Assembly: GCA_013112575.1 (NCBI GenBank)
Contig: JABFGG010000004.1
Span: 186,001 to 250,000, forward strand
Reading direction: 5' to 3'
Length of the DNA stretch: 64,000 nucleotides
Source: Chloroflexota bacterium
GTDB lineage: Bacteria; Chloroflexota; Anaerolineae; Anaerolineales; UBA11579
Shown here: positions 46,294 through 54,491 of the stretch, piece after piece
How positions within the stretch are numbered: the first letter of the stretch is position 1
Layout of the letters: each line of letters starts with the position of its first letter
The notes under the pieces: generated by a model
Databases searched by the model: none
Seen by the model: only the letters and a program-made list of their open reading frames with translations
What the model was told of the DNA's origin: nothing
Translations under genes and position numbers: made by a program

Positions 46294-46910
46294 GCGCTAA
46301 AAAATGCATTGGCATCTTTGGCGGCACCTTCGACCCACCCCACCTGGGCCACCTCATTCTGGCCTCCGAAGCCGTCTACCAGCTAAATCTCGACAGATTA
46401 CTCTTCATCCTCACGGCAGACCCGCCCCATAAAACCCAGCGTCGCATCACCACCCTGGAAGAACGTCTGGTCATGGTACAGGCCGTCGTCGATCACGACC
46501 CTATTTTTGAACTCTCCCGCATCGAGATCGACCGCCCCGGCCCACACTACTCCGTGGATACGGTGCGCCTCTTGCAAGGCCAACACCCTGAGGATGAGAT
46601 CATTTATTTGATGGGCGGGGATTCGCTACGTACCTTGCCGACCTGGAGCCGTGGACAGGAGTTCGTTGAAGTCTGCAATGAGATCGGTGTCATGCGCCGC
46701 CCCGGAGAACTATTCGACCTTGTTGAGTTGGAAAAAGAGCTGCCAGGGCTGGCAAACAAGCTACAATTCATCGACGCGCCCTTGCTGGAAATTGCCTCGC
46801 GCGAGATACGCGCCCGCATCGCTGACGGCGGTGCCTACCGCTATTATCTTTATCCCAGCGTGTATGAGGTCATCAAAGAAAAAGGCCTATACAAGGAGAT
46901 ATCCGAATAG
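46290..46910 (+). CDS. nadD: Nicotinate-nucleotide adenylyltransferase
   Basis: 206 residues. Makes deamido-NAD from nicotinate mononucleotide and ATP. IGIFGGTFDPPHLGHLILA carries the nucleotide-binding HxGH; FILTADPPHK, PGPHYSVDTVRLL, LMGGDSLRTLPTW and IASREIRARI (the ISxxxIR motif) complete it. Start taken as TTG overlapping the obg stop (TTGA); a GTG 3 codons upstream is an alternative. The obg-nadD pairing is common. Confidence 0.92.
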   Translation: MSAKKCIGIFGGTFDPPHLGHLILASEAVYQLNLDRLLFILTADPPHKTQRRITTLEERLVMVQAVVDHDPIFELSRIEIDRPGPHYSVDTVRLLQGQHPEDEIIYLMGGDSLRTLPTWSRGQEFVEVCNEIGVMRRPGELFDLVELEKELPGLANKLQFIDAPLLEIASREIRARIADGGAYRYYLYPSVYEVIKEKGLYKEISE

Positions 46911-46983
46911 TCAAATACTCTCGGCTCCAGGACGATTTGGACCCCGGATCTTGGACTACTTAGACTAGCTGACTAAAGACTAT

Positions 46984-48141
46984 ATGACTCTACTCCGCGA
47001 CAGACTTTTTTCTACAGTAGCCCTTTCCCACTTCGCCGTGGACACGCTCAACGGCCAGCGTTCTGTGCTCTTCGTGTATCTGGCTGTGTTGATGGGGCTA
47101 AGCAACACCCAGTTGGGCCTCTACAGCACCCTTTACATTTTGGTGGCGGCCTTGCTGCAACCTTTGTTGGGCTATATTGCCGACCGCACCGGTTCACGCT
47201 GGGCCATCGCTGGGGGCACGCTGTGGATCGGCGTATTCTACACGCTGGGTATCCTGGCAGAAGGGGTGCTGGGACTGGCCCTCATCGTGGTTGCCAGTTT
47301 AGGCTCCGGGGCCTTTCACCCGGCAGGCACCATGCAGGCCACCCTGGTAGGTCGCTCTAGTTATGCAGGTCGCGAAACCACCAGCTCATCATACTTCTTC
47401 CTCTTTGGGCAGGCTGGTCTGTTCTTCGGGCCGCTAGCCGGAGGCTTTTTATTGCAAAGCCAGGGCCCACAGGGTTTATTATGGTTGACCGCTTTCGTGA
47501 TCCTGGTGGGGATACTGGGTTTCATGAGGCTCGACCCGGCGCGTATGTATCACGGGCATGAGGCTGAAAATACGGGGCAACCAGAAAAGAGTTACCGCCC
47601 CGGTGTCTATACCTGGGTAGCATTTATCCTGCTGGCCACCTGCCAGTCCTGGGTCTTCCAGAATATGGTGCTCTTCCTCCCCAAATTCCTCAGCGACCTG
47701 GGACAAACCCCGCAAGTTTATGGCGTGCTGTCTTCGACCTTTGTGGCCGGGGCAGCCGTTGGCCTGCTTCTGGGTGGCATCCTGGCAGACCGTTTTGGCA
47801 AACGCCGCGTAGCCGCGGGCATGCTGACCTTGGCCGTCGTGCCTTTGCTATTGATCCCCATGGTAGGCTTTTCCCCCTGGTTGTACGTCATCGTGCCACT
47901 GGCCGGTGTCTTCACAGGCTCGATTCACAGTATCGTGGTGGTCCTGGCGCAACGCTACATCCCCGGCGGCATGGCCATGGCCTCCGGCCTGATCCTCGGC
48001 TTTATGTTTGCCTCTGGTGCCTTGGGCGTGCTGTTGAGCGGCTACCTCGCGGATATCTGGGGCTTGGTCAACATCTTCAGGATGACCGCCGGTCTGGCGC
48101 TGGTCGCCGCCGTTATGGCCCTCACCCTCGAACCCAGCTAG
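46984..48141 (+). CDS. MFS transporter, fosmidomycin-resistance-like
   Basis: 385 residues, about twelve membrane helices. Opens with LSHFAVDTLNGQRSVLFVYLAVLMGLS, has the motif-A-like GYIADRTGSRWAI, GSGAFHPAGTMQATLV (close to the SAVFHPEAS segment of Fsr-type exporters) and a second motif-A GGILADRFGKRRVAAG after the central loop. An efflux function is the family expectation, substrate unknown. The 73 bases before it contain repeated GACTA words and no clear ribosome site. Confidence 0.85.
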   Translation: MTLLRDRLFSTVALSHFAVDTLNGQRSVLFVYLAVLMGLSNTQLGLYSTLYILVAALLQPLLGYIADRTGSRWAIAGGTLWIGVFYTLGILAEGVLGLALIVVASLGSGAFHPAGTMQATLVGRSSYAGRETTSSSYFFLFGQAGLFFGPLAGGFLLQSQGPQGLLWLTAFVILVGILGFMRLDPARMYHGHEAENTGQPEKSYRPGVYTWVAFILLATCQSWVFQNMVLFLPKFLSDLGQTPQVYGVLSSTFVAGAAVGLLLGGILADRFGKRRVAAGMLTLAVVPLLLIPMVGFSPWLYVIVPLAGVFTGSIHSIVVVLAQRYIPGGMAMASGLILGFMFASGALGVLLSGYLADIWGLVNIFRMTAGLALVAAVMALTLEPS

Positions 48142-48157
48142 TTAACCGCGCGTCTCT

Positions 48158-48201
48158 GTAGGGGCGAAAGGCCAAGCATAGCTTGGCCCAATGCCTCGCC
48201 C
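48158..48201. repeat. GTAGGGGCG-type palindromic repeat, enlarged centre
   Basis: GTAGGGGCG ... CGCCC frame enclosing GGCCAAGC-ATA-GCTTGGCC. The 338-base gap 48142-48479 holds three such elements and no gene. Confidence 0.75.
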
Positions 48202-48218
48202 ACTTTCCAAAAGATTAC

Positions 48219-48245
48219 TAGGGGCGACCGGCCGGTCGCCCGCCC
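48219..48245. repeat. GTAGGGGCG-type palindromic repeat, perfect 20-base palindrome
   Basis: GGGCGACCGG followed by CCGGTCGCCC. The same centre recurs at 58207-58226 and, with the opposite flank, at 62173-62196. Confidence 0.8.
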
Positions 48246-48349
48246 AAAAAACCAGCCCACAAACCACAATTGCTGGCCCCAAACATGTAAATTCACTGGC
48301 AATGCATTCTTCATTCTCCCGCAAAATCTATACTCCCCAAGTTCCTGGT

Positions 48350-48376
48350 GTAGGGGCGACGTATGCATCGCCCGCC
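48350..48376. repeat. GTAGGGGCG-type palindromic repeat
   Basis: GTAG, GGGCGA, imperfect centre CGTATGCA, TCGCCC, GCC. Confidence 0.7.
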
Positions 48377-48425
48377 TCTCCCCCCAATATTTCCCATTAC
48401 CATAGGCAATCAATCTTTCTCCCCT

Positions 48426-48453
48426 CTTCGCGTACTTAGCGTCCTTTGCGTGA
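48426..48453. repeat. CTTCGCGTACTTAGCGTCC-type dispersed repeat
   Basis: Internally repetitive TTCGCG / TTAGCG / TTTGCG text of the kind seen as dispersed intergenic repeats in other genomes; single copy in this window. Confidence 0.35.
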
Positions 48454-48479
48454 GATATTCCTACCATCTGATATACAAC

Positions 48480-51200
48480 CTAAGGCAACACTGGCGACGA
48501 ACCCGCCTCCAGACTGGAGATCATCATGTCCGCATCTTCCTGGATCTCCGGCCACTGGTCCTCATACATATCGATCCTGAATTCAATGAACACCCCGTTG
48601 TTCTCAAAGAGAATATACCTGCTGACGACGGGCCGCGATTGTTGGTGATGATTCCAACGATACCTGACTTCAATTGCCGCTGTGCCGTCAGACAGAACCG
48701 TATCATTTTCCGACAAAACACTCAATGTCCCGGCCACCGCCAGGTCTTCCCAAAAGATCCTTACAGGATAGGAGTCATACTCACCCAATACAGTGAGCGT
48801 ATCTTGAAGCTGCTCTGCCTTGGCCAGTAAATCGTTCCAGCGCTGGTCTGCAAAATCGGCCAAAGCCATATCCGGGTAGTCTTTGTAGGTCCGTATGCTC
48901 ACCAAAGGGGCATTATTAAACCCGCTGGATGACTGGATTGGGTGAAAATTTGTAAAACAAACCTCATCAAAGCGATCACAATAATTACCACCGCGCAGCG
49001 ACATGATGGCCTCATCAGTTTCAAAGCTGTAGAGCAAGTTGCGCCAGGCCAATAGGTCAGCCGGATGGCTAAAATTCACATATTTTGATTGGAAGCTTTT
49101 GTTGCTGGCAGGTGGGTCATAATAGCCTAACGAACCATCGCTCGCCATATTCAAGAAATTTATGTAAAACCCGAGCAGGTCTCCGCTTCCGACCGTATCT
49201 GAGATCCATACCAAGCTCGCAGTTGAGGACTCGCTACCCTGACTAAAAATGTTCCAGCCAAGTATCGCTATCGTAATCCTGTTGTCCTCTCGAACGAATT
49301 CCATGCCAATGTGTTCAAGCGGACTACCATCATTGGAAAGGGATAGCGCTCCATTATTGGTGTATTGCCAGTCCCAACCGCGTTTTACCATTTCTTCGAC
49401 ATAAAAAGCACTGATAAGCTGGGGCGAACCATTAACAGAATAGGCCAAGCCGTCTCCACCACTCTCCTGAAATAGCTGGGCCATGTATTCGTCCTCATCA
49501 AAGACAGCCGTATCTGGAACAGAAATATCCACAGGGGGATCACCAACAGGGGTATCCGCTTCAGCCGAGTTAAGCACGATGGGTTCTAGCGTGACCACCG
49601 GCGAAGGCGGCGCGGTTGGCGTAACAGGTGTGGGCAACGGCGTGGTCGTGATCATCGGCAGGGCCGTGATCGTGGGAGTTATGGTAATTCCAAGACCCCC
49701 GCCGGAAGAGCCGCCCGGCAACTCAGAATTCTGGAGTATTAATTGGTCAAACTCTTCCTGGGAAACCACTTCGAGAATGGGCCGAAAGAAATCTTCGCTT
49801 GTCGCAATTTGGTGTCTGTTCTGCTCTGCATAATTCCGCAAGTGTGCCAGGAACGCCTCATCCCCCATCAGGCCGCGAATGCCGTGCAGGAAACTGGCCC
49901 CACGGAAATAAACAGCCTGCACGTAGGAACTGAAATCAGGGTACTGGTAGATTGTGCCCCCCATGATCCCCGCAGGCTCAAAGCGGTTGATGCGGAACTC
50001 CCACCACCAATCAACCAACTCCGGATGGGCGCGTTCGTAAAACAGGTACTCGCTATAGGTTGACAGGGCCTCATCCAAAAAGGGCTCGTTAGCCTGGTCA
50101 TTGCCCACTTGCCCGAACCACCAGTTGTGGGCCACTTCGTGGGCAGATAAGCTGGTCAGGTAATTCTGCTTTGTGCCGTCATAGTCCGCAAAGAAGGGCT
50201 GCCCCAGGAAAAACAAACCGTCCGCCTCCAAACCATCCTCATAATCGATTTCGACGATAGCTAGGCTTTCATAAGGATAAGGGCCAAACAACTCCGAGAA
50301 CACTTGTAATGCCCGGCTGCTGGTATTTACCGCTGCCTGTCCCGCCTCGCGGTGCTCCGGGAAGACGTAGGCGCTTACAGGAATCCCAGCCATTGATTGT
50401 GCGATGACTTCAAATTCGGGGCTGATAGAGAGCGAAAAGGTACGCGCCGCCCCCAATTCGTAACGAAAACCGGTATCCATGACCTGAGCGGGCGCAGGGC
50501 CTGCCACCACCAGGGCTGGATCATTAAGTCTCAAAACTACCTCAAAATCAACCGCCTCATAAACAAGGTGCTCACCTGCCGGGCCGGGAGGGGAAACGTA
50601 CAAGGTACCGTGTTCAGCGATGGGCGCCACATATGGATACCAATCCGTTAAGTTAACCTGGCGCGCTGTGTAGCCAAACACCCCCGCAGTAGCCGGCAGA
50701 TCGAGCGTATAGACCATATAGATCGAAAGCGTTTCGCCCGGCTGCAAAGGAACCTGTAATTGCAAACTGAACAAGCCGCGTATCGCCGGCACGGCCCCAT
50801 CCAGCACAGCATGCGAGGTGATGTCACTCTGCTCGATAGACAAGAAATCCAGGTTGAACACATTGGCCTCTCGGGAAGCCTCAGTGATCATAAACAGGCG
50901 CATCTGTTCCCGCGCGCTGCGATTTGTGTAAGTGATCTCCTGCTCAACCGCCACACTACGGGTTTCATAATTGAGGAAAGCATCCAATTTATAGAGATCC
51001 CGCTCGGCAACCGGCGCGCTCTCGGTGACAATGATCTCCTCTGTCCCTAGCGGGGCCTCCGTAGGTGCTTCTGTAGAGGTGGGCACAATTTCCAGCGGGA
51101 TTTCAGGGACCTCCGTATTAGGAACTGTCCCCGTGGTCCCCGGCAAGTTGCTGCAACTCACCAAAAATAGTGTCGAAAGAACCAACAAATTCTGTTTCAT
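48480..51200 (-). CDS. M1-family metallopeptidase lipoprotein
   Basis: 906 residues. Lipobox VSC (Cys16) and Thr/Pro/Glu linker, then an aminopeptidase-N-like beta domain (about 65-280) and the gluzincin catalytic domain with GLEADGLFFLGQPFF in place of GAMEN and HEVAHNWWFGQVGNDQANEPFLDEALSTY (HExxH-18-E). After about residue 500 a Pro/Thr linker leads to a 350-residue C-terminal region with no family I recognise. Acts outside the cell on peptides. The ATG shares one base with the rnhB stop and has GGGAGGA upstream. Last gene of a five-gene operon. Confidence 0.88.
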   Translation of the reverse strand: MKQNLLVLSTLFLVSCSNLPGTTGTVPNTEVPEIPLEIVPTSTEAPTEAPLGTEEIIVTESAPVAERDLYKLDAFLNYETRSVAVEQEITYTNRSAREQMRLFMITEASREANVFNLDFLSIEQSDITSHAVLDGAVPAIRGLFSLQLQVPLQPGETLSIYMVYTLDLPATAGVFGYTARQVNLTDWYPYVAPIAEHGTLYVSPPGPAGEHLVYEAVDFEVVLRLNDPALVVAGPAPAQVMDTGFRYELGAARTFSLSISPEFEVIAQSMAGIPVSAYVFPEHREAGQAAVNTSSRALQVFSELFGPYPYESLAIVEIDYEDGLEADGLFFLGQPFFADYDGTKQNYLTSLSAHEVAHNWWFGQVGNDQANEPFLDEALSTYSEYLFYERAHPELVDWWWEFRINRFEPAGIMGGTIYQYPDFSSYVQAVYFRGASFLHGIRGLMGDEAFLAHLRNYAEQNRHQIATSEDFFRPILEVVSQEEFDQLILQNSELPGGSSGGGLGITITPTITALPMITTTPLPTPVTPTAPPSPVVTLEPIVLNSAEADTPVGDPPVDISVPDTAVFDEDEYMAQLFQESGGDGLAYSVNGSPQLISAFYVEEMVKRGWDWQYTNNGALSLSNDGSPLEHIGMEFVREDNRITIAILGWNIFSQGSESSTASLVWISDTVGSGDLLGFYINFLNMASDGSLGYYDPPASNKSFQSKYVNFSHPADLLAWRNLLYSFETDEAIMSLRGGNYCDRFDEVCFTNFHPIQSSSGFNNAPLVSIRTYKDYPDMALADFADQRWNDLLAKAEQLQDTLTVLGEYDSYPVRIFWEDLAVAGTLSVLSENDTVLSDGTAAIEVRYRWNHHQQSRPVVSRYILFENNGVFIEFRIDMYEDQWPEIQEDADMMISSLEAGSSPVLP

Positions 51201-51847
51201 TATTCCTCCCGGATAGGCCGAAAAGTGAGACGGTGCATTTCGCTAGGCCCATACTGTTTGATTGCAGTGCGATGTGCACGCGTGCCATAACCTTTATGGC
51301 GCGCAAAGCCATACGTCGCATAGTTGTTATCCATCTCGATCATCACCTTGTCACGCGCTACTTTGGCTAACACGGATGCGCAGGCAATACTCAAAGAACG
51401 GGCATCTCCCTTCAGCAGGCTGGTTTGTGGCGTGCTTACCTCCGGCAGCAACAGAGCATCGATCAATAGGTGTTCAACAAATTGGTCGAGTTCCTCAATG
51501 GCACGCCCCATCGCTAGACGTGTGGCAGGCACAATTCCAATGCTGTCGATCTCATTGGCCGAGGCAAAACCCACGCCCCAGCTCACGGCCCGCGCTTTGA
51601 TCTCTGCCGCCCAAAACTCTCGCTGTTTGGCAGTCATTTGTTTGGAGTCAGTTACACCTTTGAGTTGCCTGAAGATACTGTTTTTGGGGGGAAGCATGAC
51701 AGCCCCGGCGCACACTGGCCCAGCCAAAGCTCCGCGCCCGGCCTCATCCACCCCTGCCACATATTCCACACCTGCCTGCCACAAGCCTTTTTCGTATTTG
51801 AGGTTGGGGCGCGATGGGATCAGGCTGGGGTCAATGCGCCTGGGCAT
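51200..51847 (-). CDS. rnhB: Ribonuclease HII
   Basis: 215 residues. Removes ribonucleotides from DNA. VAGVDEAGRGALAGPVCAGAVML holds the first catalytic Asp-Glu, then VTDSKQMTAKQRE, LIDALLLP, LLKGDARSLSIACASVLAKVARD and HKGYGTRAHRTAIKQYGPSEMHRLTF. The start at 51847 overlaps the GT2 gene by 17 bases; an ATG at 51862 would overlap by 32. Overlaps the M1 peptidase start by one base (TAATG). Confidence 0.95.
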   Translation of the reverse strand: MPRRIDPSLIPSRPNLKYEKGLWQAGVEYVAGVDEAGRGALAGPVCAGAVMLPPKNSIFRQLKGVTDSKQMTAKQREFWAAEIKARAVSWGVGFASANEIDSIGIVPATRLAMGRAIEELDQFVEHLLIDALLLPEVSTPQTSLLKGDARSLSIACASVLAKVARDKVMIEMDNNYATYGFARHKGYGTRAHRTAIKQYGPSEMHRLTFRPIREE

Positions 51848-52580
51848 GGCTGCCCCGGGCATATGCGCCGTTGCGCAAATTACGCCGGATGGTGAACAGG
51901 TCGGCGATCAGTTTAAGGGCATCGGGGATAGGGTTAACGTGGCTCTCTTCAGTGTAATACCAGGGCACAGGTAGCTCAACGATCTCGTAATCGCGCTGGC
52001 GGGCAATACGTAGCACTTCGATATCGAAGGACCAGCTGTCCAGCTTCTGAGCACGAAACAGGTCTTCGGCAATGTCGGCGCGGAATAGCTTAAAGCCGCA
52101 CTGTGTATCGCGTAGTTTGGGCAGCGCCAGCAAACGAATTAGGATGTTGATGCCGCGCCCCCCAAAGTGCCGGAACTCTGGTTCGTTATAACGCACCGCC
52201 CCGGGCGCCTCGCGCGAACCGATCACAATCTGAGGTGCTGCGATCTTCGGGGGCAGGAAATTGTTGATCTCTTCGATCGGCATGGAGAGATCCGCATCAC
52301 ACATAAACCGATATTGCCCCTGCGTGGCTAACATGCCTGTCCGCACGGCCAACCCTTTGCCGCGCCCCTCAGCCTGCATCACACTGAAGTTTTCATTGTG
52401 CTTAGCAAACTCCGAAGCCACTTCATAAGTACGGTCACTGCTGCCATTCTCCACCACCAGCACCTCAGCGCTATATTCCTGCTGGCTGAGAAATGTCGCG
52501 ATCTTATCCAACGAACCCGGCAAACGGTTTTCTTCGTTGTACGCGGGAATAATGATAGAGAGTAAGGGGGTATTGGACAT
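51831..52580 (-). CDS. GT2 glycosyltransferase, dolichyl-phosphate-glucosyltransferase-like
   Basis: 249 residues, single GT-A domain. LLSIIIPAYNEENRLPGSLDKI, VLVVENGSSDRT, GRGKGLAVRTGM and the metal-binding CDADLSMPIEEI (DxD-like) are clear, then IVIGSREAPGA and DTQCGFKLFRADIAEDLF, the signature of Alg5/DPM1-type enzymes that glucosylate or mannosylate polyprenyl phosphate. No membrane helices. A lipid-linked sugar donor for cell-envelope glycans is the likely product. Confidence 0.87.
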   Translation of the reverse strand: MSNTPLLSIIIPAYNEENRLPGSLDKIATFLSQQEYSAEVLVVENGSSDRTYEVASEFAKHNENFSVMQAEGRGKGLAVRTGMLATQGQYRFMCDADLSMPIEEINNFLPPKIAAPQIVIGSREAPGAVRYNEPEFRHFGGRGINILIRLLALPKLRDTQCGFKLFRADIAEDLFRAQKLDSWSFDIEVLRIARQRDYEIVELPVPWYYTEESHVNPIPDALKLIADLFTIRRNLRNGAYARGSHAQAH

Positions 52581-52596
52581 GTGCGCTAGTCCGCGC

Positions 52597-53379
52597 TTAC
52601 AGAACCTGGGACAGGTTTATTAAGATGTAGACACCCAGTACAGACACGATCATCAGCAGAAGCACTACTAAGGCACCCAGGACGATCCACTGCGTACGTG
52701 AGAAGCGGGCACGTCGTTTGCGGCGGGCTCGCTTCGGTTTGCCCTCACCTTTGGCACTCGCAGGGGCAGCGGCACCCTGCGGTGGCCGCGTGATCATGGT
52801 GATGATGCTGTATATGCGTTCACCGTTCAGCACGCCGGGGGCCTGCGTCAGGGAGTGCCCATATTTTTCAATGGCTTCACGGATCACCACTCGCACGTTG
52901 GGTCGCGCTGTATCGACATGGATGCTGGGCTCAGAGAACATCAAGATCGGCTCCACACCCGGGCTTTCGATGGCGCGGCTTTCCAGGTACTTGGCCACGG
53001 CCTGTCCATAGCGTGTTGCCAGTTCCATCAGGTTCTGTTTGGCTGGCTCAAAGTGGCGTTTGCGGTCGTGCATTTCCAGCCACATATCTTCTTTGGCCCG
53101 GAAGACACCTTTGATCGCACTGGGATAGATCACGCGCACCCCGGGCGGCCCGACCAGCAGCATGGGAATGGTCACACCCAAACCAGGGATCGGGTAATCC
53201 AGCATCATGACATAATCATCATTCAGCACACGCTCCAGGCGGGGCATGATCACTTCACGCGCTTTTTGTTCCGGGGTTTCGCCCCCACCCAGCAAGCCGC
53301 TGATCTGCTTGAGGATATTATCCAGCGGGCCAGGTTCGGCGTCTTTTTTTTCGTTTTCTTTATATTCCAGTATTCTCAT
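52597..53379 (-). CDS. NERD-like protein with C-terminal membrane helix
   Basis: 260 residues. Central region RLERVLNDDYVMMLDYPIPGLGVTIPMLLVGPPGVRVIYPSAIKGVF...W resembles the NERD nuclease-related fold, but the usual Asp/Glu-x-Lys catalytic pattern is not evident, so activity is doubtful. A Lys/Arg-rich segment (KPKRARRKRRARFSR) precedes a single C-terminal helix (IVLGALVVLLLMIVSVLGVYILI), leaving the domain in the cytoplasm. It overlaps the upstream gene by 4 bases (ATGA) and is 16 bases before GT2. Confidence 0.55.
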   Translation of the reverse strand: MRILEYKENEKKDAEPGPLDNILKQISGLLGGGETPEQKAREVIMPRLERVLNDDYVMMLDYPIPGLGVTIPMLLVGPPGVRVIYPSAIKGVFRAKEDMWLEMHDRKRHFEPAKQNLMELATRYGQAVAKYLESRAIESPGVEPILMFSEPSIHVDTARPNVRVVIREAIEKYGHSLTQAPGVLNGERIYSIITMITRPPQGAAAPASAKGEGKPKRARRKRRARFSRTQWIVLGALVVLLLMIVSVLGVYILINLSQVL

Positions 53380-54140
53380 TTTTCTGTTCTTATCAGCTTG
53401 CCTAACAGTTGCTGCATCAGTTGCAAGTTTGCCGCCACCAAAGCCTCACGGTACTCTACGAACAGCCGGTAAGGGACCTGCGCGAAAACTTCAGCCTGCA
53501 TGCGCTCCTCGGAATCGAGCATTGCCACGTAGTCTTCTACCGGGATGCCTTGCCGTTTGGCAAACACCTCCACCGTGTAAATGCTGGCCCCGGGCTGCAA
53601 CTGCTCCGTGAGGTAATCGCGCCATTGGCTCATGTAATGGCCCTCCACGAAGGGCAGCCAGTCCCGGTCGGGGGCTTTTGCCAGTGCGCCAACGATACTC
53701 TCCGGCAGCTCTTTCAACACCTCACGGTCAAGGTACGAGCGCAAAACGTTGTGCAGGTACATGCGCCGCCTGAAATCGGCCCACTCTGCCACGTAGAAAT
53801 TGGGCAAAAAGATGTCCCGCAGCCAGGCCTCATCGGCTTGCAAATGGCAGAAGTAACCTGTCAGGAAAACCGCCTGTTCCGGCGACACTTTGCTCAGGTC
53901 GCTGAACTCGGGGTGGGCCTGCTGCATACGTTGCCAGGCGGGCGTCACATCTTCGGGCGGCAGCACGTAGAAGTGGGTTTCTTCGCGTTTTTGCCCGGAA
54001 ATGCTCTGCACGTCCGGCGCGGTTTTACCCAGCACAAAGGCAGGCAAATGTTCGTTTAGTAAGGTGCGCAGGCCTTTTGAAAGGCCCGGATGCTGGTAAA
54101 GCTCACCGGCCACACTCAGATGATAGAACGGTGTAGGCAC
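53376..54140 (-). CDS. Zinc-dependent phospholipase C-like protein
   Basis: 254 residues. N-terminal TPFYHLSVAGELYQHPG, then LPAFVLGKTAPDVQSISGQKREETHFY and AVFLTGYFCHLQADEAWLRDIF match the His/Asp metal-site layout of the zinc-dependent PLC family (PF00882 type). No signal peptide, so probably cytoplasmic and possibly not a true lipase. GTG at 54140 is preferred to the TTG at 54158, because a TATAAT box lies between them, 6 bases before the GTG. First gene of the operon running to 48480. Confidence 0.7.
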   Translation of the reverse strand: MPTPFYHLSVAGELYQHPGLSKGLRTLLNEHLPAFVLGKTAPDVQSISGQKREETHFYVLPPEDVTPAWQRMQQAHPEFSDLSKVSPEQAVFLTGYFCHLQADEAWLRDIFLPNFYVAEWADFRRRMYLHNVLRSYLDREVLKELPESIVGALAKAPDRDWLPFVEGHYMSQWRDYLTEQLQPGASIYTVEVFAKRQGIPVEDYVAMLDSEERMQAEVFAQVPYRLFVEYREALVAANLQLMQQLLGKLIRTEK

Positions 54141-54146
54141 ATTTTC

Positions 54147-54152
54147 ATTATA
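54147..54152 (-). promoter_or_regulatory. -10 box giving a leaderless operon start
   Basis: Minus-strand TATAAT six bases before GTG 54140. Confidence 0.45.
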
Positions 54153-54249
54153 CGTCAATTCTTTTTTGAGGGCCGCAGCACAACCTTATAACCTTGAAAG
54201 GATGTTTCCAAATTGTCCGGTGTCCAAAGTCCACGGTCGATAATCCGAA

Positions 54250-54424
54250 TTAATGTACTTAATGTAGTTAATGTAGGGTTAAGCATGGTTTGGGATGGTG
54301 GGTTTTTGCCGGAATAACAGATGTGGGGCGTGGCAGAAGGATGACCAGAAGATGTGGCGGTACGGGGTAGCGCAGAGGGGGCAAAAAGAGTGAATTAATG
54401 TACCCGTATGTAGGCTTAATGTAG
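54250..54424. repeat. Iteron-like TTAATGTA(G/C) direct repeats
   Basis: Three tandem 9-mers (54250, 54259, 54268) and two more copies at 54395 and 54416, all same strand; GAATTAATGTAC occurs twice (54247, 54392). The 339-base gap 54153-54491 holds these, a G-rich non-coding stretch between them, and TAGTC-rich simple text near 54430. No gene seen. Confidence 0.5.
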
Positions 54425-54491
54425 GGAGGTAGTCTAGTAGTTGGCTAGTATATTAGTCCGGCAGTCCGAGGTGGCTACAACATTACCAGCT

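Noticed and set aside
54328..54403. Short TGA-interrupted frame in the G-rich stretch left of the KAP gene, considered as a second selenoprotein or gene remnant
   Set aside because: No redox motif, no SECIS-like hairpin and no recognisable protein; left as non-coding.
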